From contig CAUJNA010003240.1 of NCBI GenBank assembly GCA_963377175.1, forward strand, positions 596,800-660,799: a stretch of 64,000 bases of DNA, read 5' to 3'. A program made the position numbers and the translations under genes. Of this stretch, positions 1 to 9,285 are shown in pieces. The first letter of the stretch is position 1; each line of letters starts with the position of its first letter. The notes under the pieces were generated by a model, which saw only the letters and a program-made list of their open reading frames with translations, made no database searches and had not been told where the DNA came from. This DNA is from Effrenium voratum. Taxonomy: Eukaryota > Sar > Dinophyceae > Suessiales > Symbiodiniaceae.

Positions 1-986
1 CGAGGTTGATGCTTGACTATCTCCACATGCTTGCGGCCTGGTGTACCTCCCTGAGGTGGGTTCCACACACGTCAGTGCCGAGCCTATCCGATACTTCATG
101 GATTGAAGTCTTCTGGCATGCCACTTTTGACATGAAGTGTCGTCCGCCTGTGCTCGTCAACAAACTTTGGTGTCACGAGAGCCGTAACCCAGAGGTGAGA
201 CTTATTCCTCGAAATACGCTTGCCGATTTTCGCTGTTTCAAGAGACACCTGTTTGCCTTGGATAAGCTGGTTGGCCCAGTGCTGCCTTGTGGTAGGTTGA
301 CTTCTTGTGCGAGTCCGCGCACTTTTGGTTGCCCCATTAAACTTGCCGGCATTAATATGCGCATTTCTCGTGATAGCACTGGCAGTATGCATGACTTCAT
401 CAGTGCTGTGCAAGGTGTCCGCAACATTCACTCTATGCCTGTGCCGACCTTGCTTTTGTGATGCGTGGGCGTTTCTTTGGTGGTGGCTGGTCTGTTTGGG
501 TTCCCCTGTTTTCCATACAGGACTTCGGGTTTTTCGCCTCTACTGTGAATAGCGCTGGAGGCTGGGGTTGTTTCGTTAATATCCGAAACCTTCTTGGCTC
601 GTTTTTAACTGGCCAAGTGGGCGCTGCGACAGTGGCACGCGGGAATAAAAAAATAAAAAGGTGCTCCGGTAGGCGTGCGCATGTTGACGCATCAACTCCG
701 GCCTCGCCTCCACTTAATCAGCCCAGAGCTCAGCCTGCACCAATCCTCGCCCGTGGAGGCCTCCTGCGCTTCACTGTCGGCATCTTGTTCGAGCGGTCTT
801 TTAACTGACCATGCCGAATTTGAGTGGTCTCGAACGCGCCATGGCATGGGCGTGCTCGAGGGGAACCTGTGTCTGGAAATGATTGATCCTGTGCCACGGG
901 GCATTTGCAGGGAACTAAAACTTCAGGAGTGTGGACGATTTCTTGGACCGCCGTCGCTTAGTGCTTTCAAGGCGCTCACCAACACA
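1..986. other. No recognisable gene
   Basis: Open frames of up to 178 codons occur on both strands. None has a recognisable motif, they overlap in competing frames, and composition is uneven. I see no gene, tandem repeat or RNA here. This is the flank outside the left arm of the large inverted repeat. Confidence 0.5.
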
Positions 987-989
987 GTC

Positions 990-1728
990 CGCACTCTCTC
1001 TGTTATTTGTAATCTAAACGCTCACAGCGCATCTTCAGAGGTTATCGTTCAGCAAATGTGGATTCTGCAAAAATTTGGTGGTTTTGCGCGGTGCGGCCAC
1101 AGCCCTTCTGCTTGCACTTCTGCAAGGGTTTTCAGCTTGCTTCAATATGCAGGCAAAACGGGTCCTAGTCGCATTCTGTGCGTCTCGGAAGTTCAAGTTG
1201 CCCGGGCTTAAAGTGCTGTTTCTGGCCTTGTAAGTGCGTTTCTGTTGCGGAGCTTTGTGGCTCGAAAAGCATGATAAGTGCTTTCTAAGCAACGGTAACT
1301 CAGAGCAGAAGGGTGGAATTCTCTTGGCCTCATTTGCTGCATGTGAGCCTTGGGTTGCGTCTCCGTCAATCCTCCAGCAACAGGATTGCATTGCTGGGTT
1401 AGGGCAGCCGCAGATAGGCTTCAGCTGCCGGCTTCCGGAACTTGCGTAACGCAAAAGGACGAATGGGGAAGATCAAGCTTTTCCCCACGCCTGAGTACAC
1501 CAGCAAGCAAGCCTCGGAACCCCGTGGTGCCCCTGGTGCCATGCACGGGCATCTTCCTTGGGCCCAGCAAGTCGGGCAAAACTGTGGCGCTCATCAGTCT
1601 CATCCTGGTACAAGCGCGTGTTTGAGCGGATCTACGTTTTCAGCCCAAGCGTCAACATCGATGATGGCTGGATCCCCGTCAAGAAGTACATCGAGCAGGA
1701 CCTGGGGGTGAACACGGAGCGTGAGCAG
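990..1728 (+). repeat. Left arm of a ~750-bp inverted repeat
   Basis: This stretch is nearly identical, in reverse complement, to 33814-34575. Shared landmarks are the CTCTCTCTGTTATTTG block near 1000, the segment around TTTGGTGGTTTTGCGCGG near 1075, and the ATPase start region at 1440-1725. The arms differ by small indels. Homology stops at the same codon of the ATPase (after the VNTERE stretch) where the right arm breaks into other sequence. The arms lie about 32 kb apart and could be terminal inverted repeats of an integrated element or the product of one inverted duplication. Confidence 0.85.
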
Positions 1729-2277
1729 GCTTATTGGGACGAGTGGGATGAGTCCGCCTTGCGGCGCATCATCCAGCAGCAGCGCAAGATCACGGAAGCG
1801 TCCAAGAAGTTGGAAATGAAGAAACTGTACCAGGTGCTTGTAGTCATCGACGACTTTGCTGACACGCCGCAACTCCACAAGCCGCACGGCGCCCTTGACA
1901 CGCTCTTCATCCGAGGCCGTCACATGCAGATCAGCACCTGGGTGAGCTCGCAGAAGCTGAGGCTCATCAGCGCAGCCGTGCGGGTCAACATGCAATTCCT
2001 CTGCTGCTGGAGGCTGCGCAACCAGCACGAGCTGGACGCCGTCATCGAGGAGCTGAGCGCCCTGCTGCCGAAGGAGCAGCTGTACCGGCTGTATGAGCAG
2101 GCGACCCGAGAACCTTACAGCTTCCTCTTCGTGTACTACCTGAAGCCGAAGAACGAAATGTTCTACAAGCGCTTCGAAGAGCGTTTCGCGCTTGAAAAAG
2201 ACGCCGATGGGAGCGGCGCTCAGCTTCCTGGGCCAGAAGCTGTTCGCCAGCTCCACGCTGATCAACGCGAAGTGTGA
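1463..2277 (+). pseudogene. A32-like (FtsK/HerA superfamily) DNA-packaging ATPase, frameshifted
   Basis: The encoded protein matches the genome-packaging ATPases of Polintons, virophages and NCLDVs (poxvirus A32 type), which pump DNA into preformed capsids. Walker A GPSKSGKT is at about 1560-1583 and Walker B VLVVIDDFAD at about 1834-1863, with a following WVSSQKLR block typical of the family. Compared with the truncated second copy at 33811-34077, this copy has one extra A near 1517 and a 5-base loss near 1610, so the N-terminus, the Walker A segment and the rest lie in three different frames. The rest runs open to TGA at 2277. The first true ATG (MGKIKLF) is at 1463; an in-frame TTG precedes it. 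The final ~30 codons may also be shifted. The 5' third lies inside the inverted repeat. Family call is firm; function in this copy is unlikely. Confidence 0.8.
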
Positions 2278-2356
2278 GAACATCTCCTGCTGCACCTCCG
2301 TCGCAGCCGTCCAGCCGCCCGTCGTTCGCCGGACGGGCGGCTTCCTAAAGAAAAGG

Positions 2357-2560
2357 ATGACGACGATCTACGTGGACAGCCGCAAGAGGGTGGCCGGCTC
2401 AGACAGCGACTTTGAGGTCGACCTAGGAGAGTCGCTGCACTTGCAGAGCGACGCCCGGCTGGCCGTCTACAAGATCCGCTTGGCCGACAGCTTCCTGTCC
2501 ACGGACCGCGGCCGCTACCTCTACTGGGTCGACGCCGCGCTCGGCACGCGACCCCCGTGA
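2357..2560 (+). pseudogene. N-terminal fragment of a Polinton-type minor capsid/penton-like protein
   Basis: This 67-codon ORF begins at an ATG 80 bp after the ATPase stop. It has the signature start MTTIYVDSRKR, then SDSDFEVDLGESLHL and LAVYKIRLADSF. The YxDSRxR...DSDFxxxLxExLxL pattern is what I recall at the N-terminus of a structural protein in Polinton/Maverick elements, usually several hundred residues long. Here a stop follows at residue 68, after a GTRPP tail that no longer fits the family. Position next to a packaging ATPase supports a virion role. The assignment rests on a short match and is tentative. Confidence 0.45.
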
Positions 2561-3235
2561 TGTTGCGTTGATCCCCAGGCCCCCCCAGGTAGGTTGAGGT
2601 GTCCCCGATCCGTGCCCCCCTGTAGCACCTCCATCGGCGAGAGGTTGGGTCGTCGCGTGTCAAAACCACGATTTTACATGGAAAGTCTACGAGGGCTCAC
2701 CTTTGAAAAATTGGCATATTGCCCTGATTTGTTTTTTTGGCGAGAAACCTTCCCACACCGGCCGCAAAACGCGATCGGGGGCTGAAGGGCAGCGGCTGGT
2801 GAGGGAAGGGTGAGCAAGCGCAGAGCACAGCTTTCTTTGCCGGCAGCAGGCGATCGGGTGGTGCCAGGGATTGGCTGGCGGGGGAGGCGGGTGGCGACGG
2901 ACGGCCACGGAGCAAGCGGCGGAGGCGCTGAGCAAGCGCCAAAAAGGCTGCCAAGCAGGCAGCTGGATCCGCGCTGTGGCTGGGTGCTGGCCACAGGTGC
3001 TGGCCACAGATGCTGGCCACAGGTGACGACAGGCTCCCTGGCCGCCATTTTATGCCTTTTTTTGGGAACAGGGGAATAAACAGGATGCGTTTGGGGGAAC
3101 ACGGGCAACAAAGGAAACTATGTGATGTGCAGTTTTTTTTGCGCGTCTGCGAGCCAAATGTGCTTATTTTTCACACAAAAAACATGTCTCGGCGAGTTGT
3201 GTGGTGCTTGCAGTCTCATCTGTCAGTCCTGGTTG
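2561..3235. other. Intergenic, no gene seen
   Basis: Overlapping short frames on both strands lack motifs. TGGCCACAGGTGCTGG-type triplets at 2988-3025 form a small local repeat. Nothing else is supportable. Confidence 0.5.
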
Positions 3236-3320
3236 TGCTGGGTGCCCTGGGGTCCCTGAAATCCCCGGGGTCCCTGAAGTCCCTGGGGTCCCTGGGGTCC
3301 CTGAGGTCCCTGGGATCTCC
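3236..3320 (+). repeat. GGTCCCTGG 9-mer cluster 1
   Basis: About nine imperfect copies of a 9-bp unit (GGGTCCCTG and variants). It ends 40 bp before the conserved hairpin downstream of the first SSB-like gene. One of nine clusters in the window. Confidence 0.85.
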
Positions 3321-3361
3321 CGGTCCGTTCTCTCCACGCCTCGGCGGGTTTTTCCGGGCGT

Positions 3362-3396
3362 GTTCTTTTACGTCGGCAATCCACGACCAAAAGAAC
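3362..3396. terminator. Conserved 8-bp stem hairpin, 3' side of SSB-like copy 1
   Basis: GTTCTTTT at 3362-3369 pairs perfectly with AAAAGAAC at 3389-3396 across a 19-nt loop. It lies 7 bp beyond the stop codon of the minus-strand SSB-like gene. The same hairpin is kept at 13942-13976 beside copy 2, with the stem identical while the loop has changed, which suggests selection on the stem. A role in 3' end formation is inference. Confidence 0.55.
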
Positions 3397-3402
3397 GCCG
3401 GT

Positions 3403-3950
3403 TTAGAATGGACAGGAGTCCCCACCCGTACCGGGCTTCACCTGTAGATCCCTCACTTCCAACACCAAACCACACTGCTTACCCATGATCCAGACTTGCC
3501 TGGCCTCGACGCGGGCCTGGCGCTCGCAGCCGGCGAGGGCCTCGGGCCTTTGGATCTTGTTGCCGTCGGTGTCCCAGAAACGGACGTTCCGTGCGTCCAG
3601 CTTGCACTTCAGGAAGGTGGCGCCCTGCCAGGACTCTTTGAGGCAGCTCTGCCACCTGTCTTTTGCATCGCCGCAGTCGCCCCAGATGCGGTTGGACCGC
3701 AAAGACAGCTCGTTGACGCACTTCTTCTCGAAGTCATCCCAGGCCCCCCAGGCCTCGGAGCCTCTCTCCATGGCAAGGCACACGTTCTGCCTGGGTCCTT
3801 GATCCTCGCCAAAGCTGCTGGGCTCCCACAGCATGTGGGTCCACTCGGATTGCCAGACTATGGGCTTCCCCTCGCACCTCAAGGGCGCCGAGAGGTCTGC
3901 ACCTCCCCGACTGTCATGTTGCTGGCGATGGCAGTTAATTTGACTGGGTT
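3403..3950 (-). pseudogene. NCLDV-type single-stranded DNA-binding protein-like gene, copy 1
   Basis: The translated C-terminal half reads through a W-rich helix (RIWGDCGDAKDRW), FLKCKLDARNVRFWDTDG, then an R/Q-rich strand and VWIMGKQCGLVLEVRDLQV before the stop at 3403. This order (cargo helix, D-x-x-G turn, final 'W-x-x-G-K-x-G' strand) matches the T7 gp2.5-like SSB family known from phycodnaviruses and related large DNA viruses, where it coats ssDNA at the replication fork. Copy 2 (13983-14537) aligns along its length. In this copy the codon matching the copy-2 start is TTA, not ATG, and about 16 bases are missing near 3890, shifting the frame of the first ~20 codons. The body is intact. 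Family assignment is from motif pattern only. Confidence 0.55.
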
Positions 3951-3958
3951 GCCGGTCT

Positions 3959-3971
3959 CTTTTCTTATAGG
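3959..3971 (-). promoter_or_regulatory. CCTATAAGAAAAG box upstream of SSB-like copy 1
   Basis: The minus strand reads CCTATAAGAAAAG here, about 20-30 bp upstream of the gene start. An identical 13-mer sits at 14558-14570 upstream of copy 2, and a close relative at 12921-12931 upstream of the 282-codon gene. Placement fits a TATA-type core promoter. Confidence 0.45.
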
Positions 3972-4029
3972 GCGGACAAAACAAACGGTCCGACCAAAGT
4001 GTCGGCCCCAGATCAAGCGGCTCGAGAGC

Positions 4030-4690
4030 CATTTCCGGAAAAGGGGTTCTCACGGTTTTACGTTGTCGGGTGTGAGCACTTGCCGCAGCCTTTTGGGGAC
4101 ACTTTTGGGTCCGGGGCGGTGGGGGGGGAACCGCTCGCGGGTGCAAGGCGTGGTTTCGACCCCACGTACAGTGTGCCGGCCATGTGGAGTTGGAGAACGG
4201 CGTCCCGCAACAGGCTTTGTGACCTCGAGATCTACCGCCTGGGCCTTCGCTTGGCTGTTTGCGCTGTCACTGCCAAGCCCAACTGATCTTGGAGGTTTGG
4301 GCCCAACAAGCCTTGCTTCTCGTGCCAAGGCTTGTTTAACCGCGGGATCTACATTGCCCAGACCTTTTGCTGTTTCCGTTGCCGTCGCCAAGTGCAGCTG
4401 ATCTTTTGAGGTGATCCGTGAGGCTCTTGCTCAACTCACCGTCTGTCAGGCTCCCTTTATGTTTGACCCGCCGAGCAATCACGTCACATGCCAGGCGCCA
4501 GGATCCACTGCGACGTGCAGATCTTCTCGCGGTGCGGCCCTTTGGAGTTGTTTTTTTTTCACATTTTGTTTGGCCGCTTGCAAGGTGGATCCACAATTCG
4601 TTCTACAGGACTCCTGTGCAGGTTGCGCGGCGTTTTCATGGTCTGGTCCAATTTGCCAAGTTGACCTGGTGAGGCCACGTGGATCTTCCT
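4030..4690. other. Intergenic, no gene seen
   Basis: Shares short blocks with 14640-14830 (the GGCTCGAG...CATTTCCGGAA stretch and a later CCGCTCGCGG block), so the duplication that produced the two SSB-like copies extended upstream of the gene. No coding motif seen. Confidence 0.5.
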
Positions 4691-4694
4691 GTGT

Positions 4695-4862
4695 TTGTGG
4701 GTCTCTAGGGTCCCTAGGGTCCCTGGGGTCCCTGAAGGTTCCCTAGCGTTCTTGACGCAAGCATCCGTCAATCTGAAGCGTCGTTGGAAACCCTGCGGAC
4801 CCCAGGGGACGCCAGGGACCCTAGGGACCCTAGGGACCTTAGGGACCCGGGGACACCCTGTG
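4695..4862 (+). repeat. GGGTCCCTG / GGGACCCTA cluster 2
   Basis: Two oppositely oriented runs of the 9-mer, at 4700-4745 and 4797-4862, separated by about 50 bp of unrelated sequence, so the pair forms a large inverted repeat able to fold back. Confidence 0.8.
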
Positions 4863-4969
4863 GTACCTGGGGTGACAAGGTGGGGTGCAACGAACATTCC
4901 TGCGGTCAATTGCAGGTTTTTTGCTGGAAGCGACTTGTGAAGTGGTTTTTGATCATGTATCGGTTTCAG

Positions 4970-5460
4970 TAGATACAGATCTATTTATTTGTGTACATTC
5001 ATAGATTTATCAATTTATAGATCTTTATATTATTATATTTCTAGATTTCTAGATCTATACATTCATAGATTTTTAGATTTGTAGATTTATCAATTTATAG
5101 ATCGATTTTTGATTATATTTCTAGATTTGTAGATCTATACATTCATATATTTTTAGATTTGTAGATTTATCAATTTATAGATCTTTATATTATTATATTT
5201 CTAGATTTGTAGATCTATACATTCATAGATTTTTAGATTTGTAGATTTATCAATTTATAGATCTTTACATTATTATATTTCTAGATTTGTAGATCTATAC
5301 ATTCATACATTTTTAGATTTGTAGATTTATCAATTTATAGATCTTTACATTATTAGATTTCTAGATTTGTAGATCTATACATTCATACATGTTTAGATTT
5401 GTAGATTTATCAATTTATAGATCTGTACATTATTAGATTTCTAGATTTGCAGATTTTTAG
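4970..5460 (+). repeat. 80-bp AT-rich tandem repeat, about six copies
   Basis: The block AGATCTATACATTCATA recurs at 5051, 5131, 5211, 5291 and 5371, exactly 80 bp apart. Each unit also holds TAGATTTATCAATTTATAGATC. Units differ by a few substitutions; the unit at 5101 carries a local rearrangement. A shorter TAGATTT sub-repeat is visible inside. Very AT-rich compared with both flanks. Confidence 0.95.
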
Positions 5461-5565
5461 ACTGATAGTCTACGTTGCTTTGGTTTGCGTAGCAGAACGA
5501 CTTTGTTCAATGGAGGTTCAAGGCACGCCACTTCCCAGAGGCTCCCCCCTTCCAAGACCTGCGGA

Positions 5566-5945
5566 GTCCCCGGGGTCCCTAGGGTCCCTAGGGTCCCTAG
5601 GGTCCCTGGTCCCCTGACCCGGATTTAACACCCCCCCAAAGGTACCCAGGGTTTTCAGAGGGACCAGGGACCCTAGGGACCCCAGGGACCCCAAGCACGC
5701 TCGTGCGGATTTGTTTGAGGGGGGCCCACCAAGAACCCCCAGGGACCCCACAAACCCCAGGGTCTCCAGGGACCTTGGGTGCTTCAGATACTGCCCACCG
5801 CAAATCCGAGAAAATCCAGGGACCCCAGGGACCCCAGGGACGCCAGGGACCCCAGGGACCCCAGGGACCCAGGGACCCCAGGGACCCCAGGGACCCCAGG
5901 GACCCCAGGGACCCCAGGGACCCCAGGGACGCTCGTCGACCCAGG
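5566..5945. repeat. GGGTCCCTA and GGGACCCCA cluster 3 (largest)
   Basis: A forward run at 5573-5612 faces a long reverse run at 5660-5935 with about a dozen uninterrupted GGGACCCCA units at its end. Because the unit is 9 bp, every frame stays open and reads GTPGTP, RDPRDP or, on the other strand, GVPGVP. These collagen-like readings are a by-product of the repeat, not evidence of a protein. Confidence 0.9.
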
Positions 5946-6117
5946 CCGGGCCAGTAGAAGACGCCTGGTGCCCAGCAGATTCCAGCAGCAGCATGTGCAC
6001 ATGTGACTTTCGGAGGAGTTGGTCAGAATTTGGCAGACGAGTTGATCAGACTTTGGATGTGAGGGCTTGCGAAGCTGAGTTTGGCTGAAATCTGAAAGTT
6101 GCTTGTGGATCTTGTTG

Positions 6118-6410
6118 CTATGTCCTTCAATGCAGTTGCGGGCTATCTCGGCGACCTTGCCCGCGGCAAGCGGAGGGTGACTGCGAGCCGGCCAAGTCTG
6201 ACTGGGAAGACTTGCAGGCCGCCGTCTTGGCCGGTGACACAAAGGCCCTGCAGGTGGCCGACGCAGTGATGGCGCAGGCCAAGAGCCGCACTGACGCCGA
6301 GCGCATGGAGGCGTTGGAACGCCTCCTGCAGGAGGAGTCCGTGGAGGACTGGCGGAGCCTGCAGCTTGGCGCTCCGCGTGCAGCCATGCCTGCCTCTGAC
6401 AGCGTCTCAT
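6118..6410 (+). pseudogene. Partial second copy of the D5-like helicase N-terminus
   Basis: The stretch from ATG at 6120 reads a start like MSFNAVAGYLG, then, after a frame change, LQVADAVMAQAKSRTDAERM and LERLLQEESVEDWRSLQL. The intact homologue at 17553-17760 reads MVFDLVAGSLG, then VADAVMGQSNTDAGRM and LKQLMEQQSVGDWRFLRL. The two are clearly paralogous. Here the similarity stops at about 6405, exactly where a GGGACCCCA-type repeat begins. No helicase domain follows. The conserved N-terminal domain has no function I can name. Confidence 0.7.
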
Positions 6411-6488
6411 CCAGGGACCCCAGGAACCTCAGGGACCCCAGCAACGCCAGGCGCCCCAGAAACCTCAAAACTTTCAGAGACCCCTGAA
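6410..6488 (+). repeat. Degenerate GGGACCCCA cluster 4
   Basis: Seven or eight decayed 9-mers abut the truncated D5-like fragment, marking its breakpoint. Confidence 0.65.
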
Positions 6489-6489
6489 A

Positions 6490-7440
6490 CCCCCGCCCTC
6501 CAGGGCACGACAGCTTGTGACTTCCGCGGTGCCGATTTCGGTTGCCTGTTTTGCAGGCAGGCCAGTTTGGTATCTCGCTTGGACTTTGATGCAGCGGCAG
6601 GATGTGGGTCAGCCAGTCTGACGGATGGACGCTGCGAAGCCTTGCAAGGCTTGGCCCGACCGACCTTCAGGCCGCGAGTGAAAAGGAGGAGGAGCATCCA
6701 AACCCGTGCGTTGGTGTTGCCAAAGAAGCCAGTCAATCTTGTGTTTGCTCTGGAAACTTGGCTCGAGGGTACTCATCAACACTGACACAACAACAGCTCG
6801 CAATGGTTGCCCGATGGTCTAGTGCCAGTGATTGAGGAATCGCAGGCCGCTCAAGCGCTTTTCGAATAGCCATGGCGATGATGCGGACCAGGACCAAAAG
6901 CCGAGGCTGGCAAGCTTGTGACGCTACCGTGCCCGCGGTAGGCAGCGGCCAGGTATGTGCCTCTGCCTTCTCGGGATTGCATTGGCGCTGCTCGTGCAGC
7001 CGAGCACGGCCTGGGTCTTGGGACACATTTTTTTCGAAGGTTTTCGGGTTTCAGGAGTCCCTTGTCGCCGCCGCCCAGGACTTTGCTCGAGGAGTTCCTG
7101 GGCTGAAGGAGCATGAAGTCCCTCCTTTGGATGTTCTTGTTTCGTGCTGAGTGCCAGGACAGCATGTTGGCCCAGTTCTCAGAGTTGCCCGCGGGCGCAA
7201 GCAGATTGCACTTTGGCTCTTTCAGGCAAAACGGCACCCGTTGCATGCCGGAGTCGCTCGGCGCGCCGGGGCTGCGCAAGAGGACTCCTCCGACCCGAAG
7301 CCTGTTCGCATCTTTTGCCGGTTGCCGCCAGGACAACAGTGCCGAGGCCGGGGACACGTGCATCAGGCTTGAACGCTGGGCTTGTTGGCTGTCAGGACCG
7401 GCTCGATCTCGAGGAGGCGGCGGGCCTTCAGAGAAAGCGA
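6490..7440. other. No gene seen
   Basis: Frames of 90-170 codons are present on both strands but show no motif, and none continues the helicase paralogue upstream of it. Recorded as unexplained. Confidence 0.45.
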
Positions 7441-7444
7441 CGTC

Positions 7445-8307
7445 CCAGCCTTTTCTCGCTCAGGTGATTTCAGAAGCTGAACGGGTGCTGAACACATCGG
7501 CGACGAAGAAAGACATGCAAGTGGTCATGCGCCGCTTTAGCAGCACATTGGTTGCAGCAGGCGTGGTGAAATTTTGAGCTCAGGAAAAGTGCAGCTGACA
7601 GATCCAGGGAAGTGGAATGATTTGGCGACTAAGCCTGAGTTAAAGCAGCAGCTAAAGAAGTTTGTGGCAGAGGCAGGAGTGTTTGCTTGTTTTACCAACA
7701 GGTCAGATTCACAAGCGCTTTCGTGACATTCTCTGTGCTGCATGTTTGTCGAGGCAGCCCTAAAGGCCTTGGAAGAGGCCGTCCGTCCGAGCGCACTGCT
7801 GCTCGGCGTGTGAGTCTTGCTGGGCAGGACCTGCTCCTGGCGCGACAGCAGCAAGCGAGCGCCCAGCGGCAGGTTGAGACTGCCCAGCGGCAGGTTGAAA
7901 GCGCTCAGCGGCAGGTTGAGAGCGCCCAGCGGCAGGTTGAGAGCGCCCAGGAGCAGGAAGCGATGGCGGTGAGGCGTCTCGCTCGAGCTGCCACCGTCTT
8001 GGAGACGGCGGAGGACTCGGGCAATGCGACAAAGGTGCAGGAGGCGAAGAAGGAGGTGGAGAAGGCGGAAAGGAAGGTGGAGAGGGCGAAGAAGGAGGTC
8101 CAGGCGGCGGAGAGGAAGGTCCAGGAGGCGAAGAAGGAGGTTCAGGAGGCGGAGAGGAAGGTCCAGGAAGCGAAGAAGGAGGTGCAGGAGGCGGAGGTCA
8201 AGGAGGCGAAGGCAAGCGGCCGGACGAAGGAGTCCGAGGCGGGCGGAGTCGGTCGCTTCCGCCGGCCGGCTGCGTTCTGGGACTCTGATCGTTGCGTGCG
8301 GTTCTGA
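7445..8307 (+). CDS. Coiled-coil coding segment, possibly 5' exons of the Crinkler-like gene
   Basis: From about 7800 the + frame encodes a near-perfect heptad array: four AQRQVES/T units of 7 residues (21-bp DNA repeats, 7860-7950), then a 14-residue VQEAKKEVQEAERK-type repeat (8030-8200) ending near 8215. This predicts a long, charged coiled coil. Upstream at 7445-7720 two adjacent frames, VISEAERVLNTSATKKDMQ and then VQLTDPGKWNDLATKPELKQ, look coding and may be exons. A GTGTGAGT donor-like site occurs at 7808. The ORF ends at 8307 and is followed by degenerate repeats, then the NTPase-nuclease ORF on the same strand. Linking them as one spliced gene is inference; no start is clear. Confidence 0.4.
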
Positions 8308-8950
8308 AATTCCCCGCGCGGCCCGCACATGGTTTTGGTGGGGCTGCCCTGATCGCATCCAGAGAACCAGGAAATCCCAAGATAGCATTTTTGCAGATTG
8401 CGGCGATTCGTGTCTTCATAGATTTCAACTGGCTGCATTGTTGGCAGACGTGAAACGAATCAGTGTGGAGGCCCATGAATCGATGGTTGCCCTTCCTTGC
8501 CATTCGGGGAGGTCGTTCGCTGCTGCCGGTCGACAATTTTGAAGACGTGCAGTTGGTCGTTGTGTGTGGTTTTCGATTTCCCCAGCCCCGAAAATGTTGT
8601 TTGTGGGACTGCCCTGATCCCATCCACAGAACCAGGAAATCCAGAGTTGCGTTTGCGCAGATTGCGTTTGCGCAGATTGCAGCGCTTCGTGTTTTCATAG
8701 ACTCCAGCTGGCTGCATTGTTGACATTCTTTGAGACGTGCCGTTGGTCGTGTTGTGTGGTTTTGATTTCGGCCCCAGCCCTGGAAATGCACTGAGTGGGG
8801 CAGGCTGCCCTCATCACACCCACAGAACCGGGAAATCCGCAGATTGCGCTTGCAGAGCCCAGCGCTTCCTTTTTTTGGAAACTGGCTGCATTTTGGCAGG
8901 CGCAGTTGGACTCGGTGTGCAGCCCCCTGAAACGGATGGTTGAGCCCAGC
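8290..8950 (+). repeat. Three diverged copies of a 175-280-bp unit
   Basis: The sequence GGGGCTGCCCTGATC...CAGAACCAGGAAATCC...GCAGATTGC...ACTGGCTGCATT occurs three times (from about 8338, 8608 and 8800), with the GGCTGCATT block at 8431, 8710 and 8884. Copies are well diverged and non-coding. They fill the gap, or intron, between the coiled-coil segment and the NTPase-nuclease. Confidence 0.7.
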
Positions 8951-9285
8951 CACACATTCCCAGCTTTGTGTCTATGGGCAGTGCTGCATTGTTTGGTTTT
9001 GTTCGGTTTCTGTTCCCCGCCATTTCTTGCCCTCCTGCTCATGATGCTCATGGGAGGCGAAGGCGATCGGCCCCAGGGAAGACCTCGTTTAAAGCCGCCC
9101 TGACAATTCGACTTCTAGAGGTTTGTGCCCAACATGGAATACTTACCCAATGTTCAAGAGTCTTTGGGTAGGGGAACCCTGCGAGGAGCTTTGCAGACGT
9201 TGGTCGGTTTGCAAGTCTTGGGTAGGTCTGCAAGAACAGGGTCTCTCCTTTCGTTTTCTTGCGCGCCATTTTTCCCAACTCCAAG

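Noticed and set aside
1600..2295. 231-codon minus ORF
   Set aside because: Opposite the packaging ATPase, whose Walker motifs are on the + strand.
3216..3425. RDPRDF-type small protein
   Set aside because: Translation of the GGTCCCTGG repeat only.
5703..6088. Collagen-like proteins (GTPGTP, GVPGVP, RDPRDP)
   Set aside because: They arise in every frame of a 9-bp repeat and on both strands; no start, signal or flanking coding sequence supports them.
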